Shown piece by piece: positions 37,375 through 45,206 of a stretch of DNA of 64,000 nt (position 1 is its first letter; each line of letters starts with the position of its first letter). The stretch lies in assembly GCF_900199215.1 (NCBI RefSeq), contig NZ_FZQA01000003.1:186001-250000 (forward strand), written 5' to 3'. Source of the stretch: Amphiplicatus metriothermophilus (GTDB lineage: Bacteria > Pseudomonadota > Alphaproteobacteria > Caulobacterales > Parvularculaceae). The notes under the pieces are model-generated. The model made no database searches and was not told the DNA's origin. It was given only the letters and a program-made list of their open reading frames with translations. The position numbers and the translations under genes are program-made.

Positions 37375-38876
37375 GCGACTGGCTTATTCTGGTCGAGAAC
37401 CAGGCCGACCTCGCGCAGTATGAAACGCCCCACAAGGTGATGCGGGCGCGCGATTATCTTAACAATCCGAGCCTGTTCGCAGGGCGGCGCCCCAATATCA
37501 TCAATCTGGCGCGCAGCTACGCCTATCAGAGCGAGGGCTATTACGCTTCGCTGCTGGCCGAGGCGCGCCGGCACAGGGTGGCGCCGACGGTTCAGTCCAT
37601 GGTCGAGCTCAGCCGCAAGTCGCTGTACGCCCACGCGCTGCCTGAACTCGATGCGGCGCTTCAGAAAGACATCGAAGCGGGCGCGCGGTCCGTGGAGCGC
37701 CTGCTTGTCTGCTTCACCCGGTCGAACGCGTCGGGTTACGACCGCTTCGCCAAGCTCCTTTTCGACTGGTTCCGCACGCCTGTCGTCGAGGTCGCGATTT
37801 CGAACGGCGCGCGCGCGACCATTCAGGCCCTGCGCATCGCGCCCCCGCACAAGCTCAAGGGCGAGGAGCGACGGTTTTTCCTCGACGCCCTCGAAAGCCA
37901 CACGAGCCGACGCTGGACCGCGCCCAGGACGCGGGCGGCGGCCAAGTGGTCGCTCGCCGTGCTTATCGATCCGAAGGAGGCCATGCCTCCCTCAGAGGCC
38001 GCCTCGCTCAAGAAATTCGCCGCTGTAGCCGAACGGATGGGCGTGGAGGTCGAACCGCTCTATCCCAACGACCTCGCCTCGCTCGCCGAGTTCGACGCCC
38101 TGTTCATCCGCGCGACGACGGCGATCGACAATTTCACCTACCGCTTCGCCAGACGCGCCGAGCAGGAAGGCATGCCGGTCATCGACGACACCGGCTCGAT
38201 GATCCGTTGCACCAACAAGGTCTATCTGAAGGAGCTCCTGGAGAACGATCGCATTCCCGCGCCGCGTACGGAGATTCTCGACGAGAAGGCCGTGCTGAAG
38301 GAAACGCTCGAACGCCTCGGCGCGCCTCTGGTTCTAAAGGCGCCGGACGGCTCGTTCAGCCGTTCCGTGCACAAGGTCGCGAGCCTCGCCGAGTTCGAGG
38401 AAAAAGCGAAGCTGCTCTTCAAGGACACGGCGCTTATCCTCGCGCAGGAATTCATGCCGACCGACTTCGACTGGCGCGTCGGCGTGCTCGGCGGCGAGCC
38501 GCTCTACGCCTGCCAGTACCGTATGGCGCGCGGCCACTGGCAAATCATGAAGCACGGACCGGACGGAGCGATCAGCTCCGGCGGCACGAAAACCGTGGCG
38601 GTCGAAGCAGCCCCGCCCTTGGTGATCGAAACCGCCGTCAAGGCCGCGCGTCTTATCGGCGACGGGCTTTACGGCATCGATCTCAAGGAGAACGAGCGCG
38701 GCGTCTTCGTCATCGAGATCAACGACAACCCCAATCTCGACAGCGATTACGAGGGCGCCGTGCTGAAAGACGAGCTGTGGCGGCGGATTATCGACTGGTT
38801 CGCCGCGCGCCTGGAAAGGCGCATGGGCGTCTCGACGAAGGCGGCTGCGGGGGAGATGAAGGCGGCGAGCAGATAG
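37371..38876 (+). CDS. RimK family ATP-grasp ligase with RLAN domain
   Basis: A 501-residue protein. The N-terminal region (about 3-170: 'LILVENQADLAQYETPHKVM', 'NIINLARSYAYQSEGYY') is the RLAN domain found only before RimK-type ATP-grasp enzymes. The ATP-grasp fold (about 280-475) shows 'PLVLKAPDGSFSRSVHKV', 'LAQEFMPTDFDWRVGVLGG' and the metal/ATP site 'VFVIEINDNPNLDSDYEG'. Such enzymes add amino acids to a carboxylate, as RimK adds glutamate to ribosomal protein S6. The acceptor here is unknown. It is translationally coupled to a GNAT and followed by a DUF418 membrane protein. Confidence 0.88.
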   Translation: MSDWLILVENQADLAQYETPHKVMRARDYLNNPSLFAGRRPNIINLARSYAYQSEGYYASLLAEARRHRVAPTVQSMVELSRKSLYAHALPELDAALQKDIEAGARSVERLLVCFTRSNASGYDRFAKLLFDWFRTPVVEVAISNGARATIQALRIAPPHKLKGEERRFFLDALESHTSRRWTAPRTRAAAKWSLAVLIDPKEAMPPSEAASLKKFAAVAERMGVEVEPLYPNDLASLAEFDALFIRATTAIDNFTYRFARRAEQEGMPVIDDTGSMIRCTNKVYLKELLENDRIPAPRTEILDEKAVLKETLERLGAPLVLKAPDGSFSRSVHKVASLAEFEEKAKLLFKDTALILAQEFMPTDFDWRVGVLGGEPLYACQYRMARGHWQIMKHGPDGAISSGGTKTVAVEAAPPLVIETAVKAARLIGDGLYGIDLKENERGVFVIEINDNPNLDSDYEGAVLKDELWRRIIDWFAARLERRMGVSTKAAAGEMKAASR

Positions 38877-38987
38877 GGGAAGACGGCGCTATTCGACGCG
38901 CGCGATATCGTCAGCCTGCGTGGATCCGGTTTTTTCTTGTCGCGTTATGGCGGGAGGATATGATCGCCGCAGCCTCATCGCAGTTTC

Positions 38988-38998
38988 GGGGGGGGGGG
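38988..38998 (+). repeat. Homopolymer of 11 G at the DUF418 start region
   Basis: Eleven consecutive G lie 6 nt before ATG 39005 and 26 nt after an in-frame ATG at 38960. The tract acts either as the ribosome-binding region of the later start or as codons (Gly-Gly-Gly) of the longer form. Tracts this long are prone to slippage. Confidence 0.7.
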
Positions 38999-39004
38999 AA
39001 GCGC

Positions 39005-40198
39005 ATGACATACCAAAGCGAAAGCGCGGCCGCGGGCCGGCATATTTTTCCTGATCTCGCACGCGCCTTCGCGCTGTTCGGCATCGCTCTCGTCAATGTC
39101 GGCGTTTTCGCCTATCCGATGATGAGCGGTTATCACGCCGGCGGTTTGCGTACAGGCTTCGACCACGCCGCATGGTTCCTCGTTTGCGCCCTCTTTCTGT
39201 TCAAGTCCTACAGCATCTTTTCGTTCATGTTCGGCGTCGGCTTCGCCTACCAGATCGACGCCGCCGAACGGCGCGGCGTCGGTTTTCCAGGGCGCTACGC
39301 GCGGCGCATACTGGGGCTGCTGTTTTTCGGCGCGCTCAATATCTCGCTGCTTTTCTTTGGCGACATTCTGGTCATATACGCCGTGCTCGGAACGATCCTG
39401 TTTTTCTTCCGCAAGGCGGGCGTGAAAGCCCTCGTCCGCTGGGCGGTCGCGCTGTATGTGGTTCAGATCATCTTTTCAATATTTTTCACGGGCTCCTTCT
39501 GGCTCTGGGGCATTTACGCGCCAGAAGAGATGGCGAAGGAAATGGCGACCCTCGCCGAAACCGACGCCCGCGCTGCGGCCGTGTTCAGCGCCGGCGGCTT
39601 CATGGATGCGGCGGCCTTTCGGGTCGAAGTCTGGTTAGAGAACATCGCCTTCATGTTCATGATGCAGGGGTTCGGCGCTTTTTCTTTCTTTCTGTTCGGC
39701 CTGGCGGCGGTGCGCAGCGGCCTTATCGCCCGGCCGGAAGCGGCCTTCTGGTCCCGCGCCCGGCGTGTCTATTTGCCCGTCGGCGTGGCGCTCGGTCTGG
39801 TCGGCGCCGGCCTCATCGTCCGCGCCGAGACCTTCATGGACCCGATGGCGATGGCCGGCATGACAGTGACCACTCTTGCGAGCCCCTTCGCGAGCGCCGG
39901 CTATCTCGGCCTCATCGCGAAATGGGCGGCCGGGCGCGAGGGGCCGGCGAGAACCTTCTTCGCCCGCGGCGGCACGGCGACGCTGACGGCCTATCTTCTG
40001 CAGGGCCTGTTGTTCTCCCTCATTTTCAGCGCCTACGGCCTTGGGCTGTATGCGAGGCCTGGGGCGGCCGCCTGCACCGTGATCGCGGTCGCGGTCGCGC
40101 TGTTCTCGCTCGCCTTTTCGAGCCTGTGGCGGACGCGCTTCGCGCGCGGACCGCTGGAGATCGTCCTGCGCGGCTGGACCTATCTCGGCGCGAGATGA
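39005..40198 (+). CDS. DUF418 family membrane protein
   Basis: A 397-residue integral membrane protein with about ten helices. It has an N-terminal 'HIFPDLARAFALFGIALVNV' (the DUF418 proteins start with such an RI..D..RG..L.GI.L.N segment), a middle set of hydrophobic helices, and the C-terminal DUF418 core 'TLTAYLLQGLLFSLIFSAYG'. The family resembles acyltransferase-3-like membrane proteins (YeiB type) of unknown substrate. I use ATG 39005; ATG 38960 would add 15 residues across the poly-G tract but GGGAGG is only 2 nt from it. It follows the RimK gene by 128 nt. Confidence 0.85.
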   Translation: MTYQSESAAAGRHIFPDLARAFALFGIALVNVGVFAYPMMSGYHAGGLRTGFDHAAWFLVCALFLFKSYSIFSFMFGVGFAYQIDAAERRGVGFPGRYARRILGLLFFGALNISLLFFGDILVIYAVLGTILFFFRKAGVKALVRWAVALYVVQIIFSIFFTGSFWLWGIYAPEEMAKEMATLAETDARAAAVFSAGGFMDAAAFRVEVWLENIAFMFMMQGFGAFSFFLFGLAAVRSGLIARPEAAFWSRARRVYLPVGVALGLVGAGLIVRAETFMDPMAMAGMTVTTLASPFASAGYLGLIAKWAAGREGPARTFFARGGTATLTAYLLQGLLFSLIFSAYGLGLYARPGAAACTVIAVAVALFSLAFSSLWRTRFARGPLEIVLRGWTYLGAR

Positions 40199-40219
40199 CC
40201 TTGTGGGGCGCCGTGGGTC

Positions 40220-40555
40220 TCAAGCCGGCTTTTTTCGCTTCTTCTTCCCGCGCGCGATTTCAGTGGCGAGCGCGTCGAGTTTCGGCTCCCAGAAATGACG
40301 GAAGCGGTCGAGCCAGGCGTCGATATCGCGCAGCGGCGCTGTTTCGACGCCGTAGAGGCGGCGCGCGCCCTCCCGTCGGACGCGCGCGAAACCATAGTCT
40401 CGCAACACTTTCAGATGCTGCGAGACAGCCGCTTGGCTGATCGCGAATTCGCGCTGGATGATCTCGGCGATCGCGCCGGCGGCGCGTTCGTCGTCCGCCA
40501 AAAGTTCGAGGATCCGCCGTCTGACGGGATCGCCGAGAACATCGAATGCGTGCAT
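40220..40555 (-). CDS. ArsR-family metalloregulator-type repressor
   Basis: A 111-residue winged-helix protein. 'MHAFDVLGDPVRRRILELLADDERAAGAIAEII' leads into recognition helix 'ISQAAVSQHLKVLRDYGFARVRREG' and a C-terminal 'YGVETAPLRDIDAWLDRFRHFWEPKLDALA' segment typical of ArsR proteins paired with SRPBCC (AHSA1) genes; no metal-binding cysteines are visible. It overlaps the SRPBCC stop by one nucleotide and is the second gene of the operon. A dyad upstream of the operon is its probable operator. A Lys/Arg-rich tail ends it. Confidence 0.88.
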   Translation of the reverse strand: MHAFDVLGDPVRRRILELLADDERAAGAIAEIIQREFAISQAAVSQHLKVLRDYGFARVRREGARRLYGVETAPLRDIDAWLDRFRHFWEPKLDALATEIARGKKKRKKPA

Positions 40556-41196
40556 CAGGAAGTTCCGCCGGTTTCTCCTGTGTAGAATGCCGCCGTGCGC
40601 CGCGCTGCGGCAAGCGCCCTCTCCGCGTCCTCTCCGCTGACGATGGCCGCTTCGCCCCATCTCTTGCAGCCGTCGGCGATGAACGCCTTTCCGTCAGGCG
40701 ATGCGGCGAAAGATTCTTCGTCCGGTTTCGGCGCCGTCGGATCGGCGAGATGGAGGGCGAGACCGAGCAACGCCAGCTCCCAACCGACGCCTGCCGCGCC
40801 AGGACCGTACTCTTGCCAATGGGGCGATAAGTGCGCCGTATGGGTCAGCCTGAGCCGCGCGCGTTCGGGGCCTTCCGCTGACAGACGAAGATCGACCCAG
40901 CTCACATCGCCGCCATATTCCCAGGTCAGCGCCAGAAGCTTTGGCGGGGCGCAGGCGGTGATTTCGCCGCCGGCGTTGCCTTCGATCTGGTAGCGGCCGC
41001 CGAGCCGGAAATCGCCACGGACCGGCGCGAACCAGCGCGGCAGCCGCTCGGGATTGGTCGTGGCGTCCCAGAGATCCTCGACGGTCGTATCGTAGCTGCG
41101 AGCCAGCGTGACCGCGCGCGCGGGCTTGCCGTCCCGCTCCAGCGCGACCACCGAGCGCTCCACCGCCCCAAGATGACGTTCGACGTCAAATTTCAT
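40555..41196 (-). CDS. SRPBCC (AHSA1-type) domain protein
   Basis: A 213-residue START-like ligand-binding protein. The core (about 25-150) has 'AVTLARSYDTTVEDLWDATTNPERLPRWFAPV' in parts and 'LGGRYQIEGNAGGEITACAPPKLLALTWEYGG', the AHSA1 pattern; the C-terminal ~60 residues form a helical extension. ATG 41196 is chosen because GGAGG lies 5 nt upstream, over an ATG at 41208 that overlaps this site. It is the first gene of the SRPBCC-arsR unit, a common pairing in which the ArsR protein controls the operon. Ligand unknown. Confidence 0.87.
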   Translation of the reverse strand: MKFDVERHLGAVERSVVALERDGKPARAVTLARSYDTTVEDLWDATTNPERLPRWFAPVRGDFRLGGRYQIEGNAGGEITACAPPKLLALTWEYGGDVSWVDLRLSAEGPERARLRLTHTAHLSPHWQEYGPGAAGVGWELALLGLALHLADPTAPKPDEESFAASPDGKAFIADGCKRWGEAAIVSGEDAERALAAARRTAAFYTGETGGTS

Positions 41197-41220
41197 GCCG
41201 CCCTCCATTTTAGTGGAGAC

Positions 41221-41252
41221 TTATATAAGCATATACTTAAATAATGCGTCAA
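41221..41252 (-). promoter_or_regulatory. SRPBCC-arsR promoter with ArsR-type dyad
   Basis: TTATATAAG (41221-41229), spacer CATATA, CTTAAATAA (41236-41244): arms match at 8 of 9 positions. On the minus strand a TTGACG -35 (41247-41252) and CTTATA/TTATAT -10 lie within or beside it with 17-18 nt spacing, so binding would block the promoter. Confidence 0.65.
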
Positions 41253-41425
41253 TGGGGGTATTTCTGCTTCACATCACGTCATGCCCTTCACACTCTCCCA
41301 GCCGCGAGACCGATCTCGGAGCGCACGCAAAGCGGGTATCCTAGGGGGCGAGATCGGAGGCGCGCCCAGCCTTCGTGATGCGCGTCGAACAAGGCGCATA
41401 ATCAACTGAACGCCGGTCAACGCTG

Positions 41426-42265
41426 TCAGGCGACGTGGGCTCCCGCGCCGCCGAAGGGGACGACCTTGTTGTCGGCGTCGTGCCCGATGTCGGCGCGGCC
41501 CAGATAGGCGATCCCGGCGCGCGCGCACCAATGACGGCAGATTTCTTCTTCCGTCCTGCCGAAATCGACGTCGTTTTCCGGAATGTCGCTGCAGCGGCCG
41601 AGCATGATCCCGGCGGCGCGGCGCACATGCGCGCTCGACGTAACGTGAAACAGCGCCCGGTCGATGCGGTACATGTATTCCGAGACTTCCTCGAGCATGA
41701 GGACATGGCCGCAGAAGTCCGGCTCATGGGCGGTTCCCAGAATGCTCGACAATACGGCGATGTTGAAGGCGAGAACCTTCTTCCCGTCGCGCGCGGCAGG
41801 CTCGAGCGTTTCGGCATCGTTCTCGACGAGGAACTTGAGCGCGCGTGCGAGCGCGGCTTCCCCGCCCGGGCGATTGACGTCGGACGGCATCGGTCCGTGG
41901 ACCGGTCGGCCGATTCCCTCCCGGTAAAGCCGGGCGAGCACGACGCCGAGATCGCTGTAGCCGAGATAAACCTTCTTGCGCGCGGAGCCGTTGAGCGCGC
42001 CATACAGCGCCGCGTCCAGCCGACAGGAGCCGTAGCCGCCGCGTCCGAACCAGACTGCGTCGAAGGCGGGATCGTTGGCGGCTTCCAGAAACGCCGCGCT
42101 GCGCGCCGCATCCGAACCGGCGAAATGCCCATCCGAGAGAAAGCATTGCGGGTGGAAATGGATCTCCGGCGCCGCCGCGCCATAGAGCCGCGCAGCGAGC
42201 GCGCGCGTTTTCTCCGCCGTCTCCGGCGCGACCCGGGAAGCGGGCGCCACGACTGCGATTTTCAT
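41426..42265 (-). CDS. LD-carboxypeptidase family protein (S66, MccF/LdcA-like)
   Basis: A 279-residue serine peptidase. The S66 signature is visible: 'GRGGYGSCRL', nucleophile Ser104 in GYSDLG, Glu in 'MLEEVSEYMYRIDRALFH', and His in IGHDADN near the C-terminus. Members cleave the terminal D-Ala from murein tetrapeptides during recycling or inactivate microcin C. Cytoplasmic (no signal). It is divergent from mpl across 74 nt; both enzymes act on recycled muropeptides, which favours the LdcA-like role. ATG 42265 gives the normal MKIAVVAPAS start. Confidence 0.85.
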   Translation of the reverse strand: MKIAVVAPASRVAPETAEKTRALAARLYGAAAPEIHFHPQCFLSDGHFAGSDAARSAAFLEAANDPAFDAVWFGRGGYGSCRLDAALYGALNGSARKKVYLGYSDLGVVLARLYREGIGRPVHGPMPSDVNRPGGEAALARALKFLVENDAETLEPAARDGKKVLAFNIAVLSSILGTAHEPDFCGHVLMLEEVSEYMYRIDRALFHVTSSAHVRRAAGIMLGRCSDIPENDVDFGRTEEEICRHWCARAGIAYLGRADIGHDADNKVVPFGGAGAHVA

Positions 42266-42302
42266 ACGGGCGGCCACTTTCGCCGTCTCCTCGCCGCGAT
42301 TA

Positions 42303-42316
42303 CCGGATATTTCCGG
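42303..42316. promoter_or_regulatory. CCGGA-type inverted repeat between the LD-carboxypeptidase gene and mpl
   Basis: CCGGATATTTCCGG forms 5-bp arms CCGGA/TCCGG around a 4-nt centre, 24 nt before the mpl start and within the divergent promoter region. It could be an operator shared by the two peptidoglycan-recycling genes; unsupported beyond symmetry. Confidence 0.25.
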
Positions 42317-42339
42317 ATTCGCGATATAGCAGCGCCTGA

Positions 42340-43737
42340 ATGAACAAAGCTCAAAATTACTTCCTGTGCGGGATCGGCGGCAGCGGGATGCTGCCGCTGG
42401 CGCTCATCCTCAAGGCCGCCGGCCATCATGTCGAGGGCTCCGACCGGGCGCTCGATCAGGGCCGGACTGCGCCGAAATTCGACTATCTGCGCGCGCAGGG
42501 CGTGCGGCTCCATCCGCAGGACGGCGGCGGCCTCGTCAACTCCGGCCAAATCCTGGTGACGTCGGCGGCGGTGGAGGAGACCGTGCCCGACGTGGTCGCC
42601 GCGCGCCGGCTCGGCGCAAGGCGCATGACCCGCGCCGCGCTTCTGGCCGAGCTGTTCAACGACGCGCCGCGCCCTGTCGGCGTCGCGGGCACCAGCGGCA
42701 AGTCCACCACGACCGCGATGATCGCCTGGATCCTGCATGAGACAGGACGCGATCCCACAGTGATGAACGGCGCGGTGATGAAGAACTTCGCCGCGCCCGA
42801 CGCGCCCTTCGCCAGCGCGCGCATAGGGCTCAGCGGAATCTTCGTCAGCGAGGTCGATGAAAGCGACGGCTCGATCGCCCTGTTCCGCCCGCGCGTGGCG
42901 GTTCTCAACAACATCGCGCTCGATCATAAGACGATGGACGAGCTGCGCCGGCTTTTCGGGGATTTCGTCGCCAAGGCCGAAACGGCAGTGCTTAATCTCG
43001 ACAATGCGGAAACGGCGCGTCTCGCCGCCGCGCGCGAGGGAGCGACGATAACCTATAGCCTGAACGGGGAGCGCGCGCAGCTTTTCGCCTCGGACATCCG
43101 GCTTGCGCCTTATGGCGCGGTTTTCACGGCCCATGATCACGAAAGCGGCGGCGAAGCCCGCGTGACGCTCAAAATGCCGGGCCGGCACAATGTCTCGAAC
43201 GCGCTCGCCGCCGTCGGCGCGAGCCTCGCTTGCGGCGTTTCGTTCGAAGAGGCGGCGCGCGCCCTTGATTCCTTCGCCGGCGTGAAGCGCAGGCTGGAAG
43301 TCGTCGGCGAGAAAAACGGCGTCACCGTAATCGACGATTTCGCGCACAATCCGGACAAGATCGCTGCGAGCCTCGCCGCGCTGCATGAGTTTCCGGGCCG
43401 GCTTGTCGTGATGTTCCAGCCGCATGGCTACGGCCCGTTGAAGAAGATGAAAGAAGAGTTCATCCGATGCTGGGCGGACAATCTTCGCCCGGAAGATGTG
43501 CTGGTCATGCCGGAGCCGGCCTATTTCGGCGGTACGGTCGATCGCTCGGTGACGAGCCGCGACATCGCCCTGGGCGTGGCGGCGGCGGGCCGCCGCGCGT
43601 TGGCGCTGCCCGATCGGGACGCCTGCAAGGCGCTGATTTTGCGCGATGCGCGCGAGGACGACCGAATCGTGATCATGGGCGCTCGCGACGATACGTTAAC
43701 GCTGTTCGCCGCTGAGCTTCTTGACGAATTCGCGTGA
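42340..43737 (+). CDS. mpl: Mpl, UDP-MurNAc:L-Ala-D-Glu-meso-DAP ligase (MurC-like)
   Basis: A 465-residue Mur ligase that re-attaches recycled murein tripeptide to UDP-MurNAc. The N-terminus 'YFLCGIGGSGMLPLALIL' is the MurC/Mpl UDP-binding motif, the ATP loop is GTSGKSTTT, and central 'VSEVDESDGSIALFRP' and 'IDDFAHNPDKIAASL' match Mpl and related ligases. MurC itself is usually in the dcw cluster, so a second MurC-like enzyme beside an LD-carboxypeptidase is most likely Mpl; the alternative is another Mur ligase family member. Start ATG 42340. Confidence 0.8.
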   Translation: MNKAQNYFLCGIGGSGMLPLALILKAAGHHVEGSDRALDQGRTAPKFDYLRAQGVRLHPQDGGGLVNSGQILVTSAAVEETVPDVVAARRLGARRMTRAALLAELFNDAPRPVGVAGTSGKSTTTAMIAWILHETGRDPTVMNGAVMKNFAAPDAPFASARIGLSGIFVSEVDESDGSIALFRPRVAVLNNIALDHKTMDELRRLFGDFVAKAETAVLNLDNAETARLAAAREGATITYSLNGERAQLFASDIRLAPYGAVFTAHDHESGGEARVTLKMPGRHNVSNALAAVGASLACGVSFEEAARALDSFAGVKRRLEVVGEKNGVTVIDDFAHNPDKIAASLAALHEFPGRLVVMFQPHGYGPLKKMKEEFIRCWADNLRPEDVLVMPEPAYFGGTVDRSVTSRDIALGVAAAGRRALALPDRDACKALILRDAREDDRIVIMGARDDTLTLFAAELLDEFA

Positions 43738-43870
43738 GCGCCGCCCCCGCGGTTAGGGCGTTTCCTCAAAAGCGATCCGTTGCGTTACGCCTTCGGCAGC
43801 CCTTCCGGGGGAAGCTCGGCCTGCGCTTCGCCGCGCATTCGCGGCGGCGAGGCGCGGGGGAGAGCATGGC

Positions 43871-44188
43871 GTGACGATCTTTTATGACATTTACGCCGTT
43901 GGGCTGCTGACGATGTCGATCGGCCTGTTTCTGGCGCGCTACGGGCGCAGCGATCCGCCGATCTCTCCTTATCTCACCATCATCTGCGCCTGCGCCGTCG
44001 CGCGCTGGGTCGGCGCGCAAGAAATGCATCTGGCCGCGCTCGTTCTGCTGACCGCAGCCGGCTTTCTCTATGTGGCTTGTCTGGCGAAGCCCGATCGCGC
44101 GCAATGGCGCGAAGAAGCGCGGGCGTTCAGGCGGCTGCGCCCGCCCGCCCGGCCCGTTCGCGGCGCGCAGGCTCCTGAGGCGCAGTAA
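43871..44188 (+). CDS. Small membrane protein, possible exosortase-V accessory type
   Basis: A 105-residue protein with about three hydrophobic helices (approximately 3-24, 32-50, 52-72) and a basic proline-rich C-terminal tail. It starts at GTG 43871 after GGGGGAG; the only nearby ATG gives an immediate stop. The pattern 'YDIYAVGLLTMSIGLFLARYG...YLTIICACAVARWVGAQ' vaguely resembles the small accessory proteins of the XrtV exosortase system as I recall them; no exosortase is in the window. Convergent with the lysozyme gene (21 nt apart), so it could instead be a holin-like partner. Function unknown. Confidence 0.5.
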   Translation: MTIFYDIYAVGLLTMSIGLFLARYGRSDPPISPYLTIICACAVARWVGAQEMHLAALVLLTAAGFLYVACLAKPDRAQWREEARAFRRLRPPARPVRGAQAPEAQ

Positions 44189-44209
44189 AGCGGCGCGGCC
44201 TTGTAATGT

Positions 44210-45064
44210 TCAGCGCCGATAGCGCAGCCAGTCGTCGATCCGCGCAAAGACGACGTACAGCACGGCCAGGACGATGAGTATCATCAGCGCGAGCTGAATT
44301 TGCGCTTCCTCGATCGGCGGCTTGCGCGGCGTCGGCGGTTCGGCGGGAACCTCCGTCGTCTCTGTCGGGGCGCCTTCGCCGGCTTCGGCCGTTTCGCCGG
44401 GTTGAGCCGGCGCGGGCGCCTCGACGCCGGCTTCCTTGCTCTCGAGCTCCTGGGCCGTGTTGCGCCCCAGCGTGGAGGCGGCGACCCCGGCCCCGCCGGC
44501 CACCGTCGCGCCCTGAACCGACCGGCTCTCGGCGAGATTGGGCCGACGCGGGGCGTCCTCGATCGGCGTCACCCGGGAGTTTTCGGCGACTTCCTCCTCG
44601 CCCTTGACGATGGGCGGATTGACCGGTTCGAGAAACAGCGCGCGCTCGGCCGCGCGCCGGCGCGTCAGTCCCGCCACCTCGCGCAGCACGCCGCCCACGG
44701 TCGCCTTGTTCCACCAGGTAAGCGCTTCAGCCGCGCCGATGCGGTCGCCCTTGTTGAGGCGCCTCAGCGCCGTCGACTTGCGGAAAGCTTCGATCCCGAC
44801 ATTATAGACGAAGGAAACGAGCGCATCGAATTCGTTCTGATTGAGGGGGACCTTGACCAGCCGCTCCACGGCCTCCTCGCGCGGCTTCAGATCCCTCTTG
44901 AGCAGCGCCTCGGCTTCGGCCTCGGTGATTTTCATGCCCGGTTTCACATCCGGACCGGTATGCCCATAGCCGATCGTCCAGATCCCGGCGATGTCCTGAT
45001 AGGCCTCGAGTTCCAGCCCCTCGAAGCGCTTGATCAGCGCGACCCCGTTCGGCGACGTTTTCAT
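44210..45064 (-). CDS. GH24 phage-type lysozyme with C-terminal membrane anchor
   Basis: A 284-residue muramidase. Residues 1-150 form a T4-type lysozyme; the triad E15 (FEG), D24 (YQDIAG) and T30 (WTIGYGH) keeps the T4 spacing. A long Pro/Glu/Ala-rich linker (about 155-250) leads to one hydrophobic helix (about 256-275, 'LALMILIVLAVLYVVFA') and a basic end. There is no N-terminal signal, so the orientation and export route are unclear; the enzyme may be inserted by its tail helix. No other phage gene is nearby. A domesticated lysozyme for wall remodelling or self-lysis is possible. Confidence 0.82.
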   Translation of the reverse strand: MKTSPNGVALIKRFEGLELEAYQDIAGIWTIGYGHTGPDVKPGMKITEAEAEALLKRDLKPREEAVERLVKVPLNQNEFDALVSFVYNVGIEAFRKSTALRRLNKGDRIGAAEALTWWNKATVGGVLREVAGLTRRRAAERALFLEPVNPPIVKGEEEVAENSRVTPIEDAPRRPNLAESRSVQGATVAGGAGVAASTLGRNTAQELESKEAGVEAPAPAQPGETAEAGEGAPTETTEVPAEPPTPRKPPIEEAQIQLALMILIVLAVLYVVFARIDDWLRYRR

Positions 45065-45206
45065 AACCCGACCATCCCCGCTTGAAGTCGGACTGTATCG
45101 TTAAAAGCGGAGCGGGGGTAGGGTCGGGTCGGCGCCGGGCGGCTTTTCCGAACAGGGTTCCGTGCTAGGCTGGCGCCAGCGACAGCTCTTGGGGTATGAG
45201 GGGAAA

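Noticed and set aside
43738-43870. Degenerate copy of a rhizobial-type intergenic mosaic element (GCGTTTCCTCAAAAGCG)
   Set aside because: Resemblance rests on one short stretch from memory without a second copy here.
44210-45064. Prophage remnant suggested by the GH24 lysozyme
   Set aside because: No integrase, capsid, tail, holin or terminase genes lie within 10 kb, and base composition does not change.
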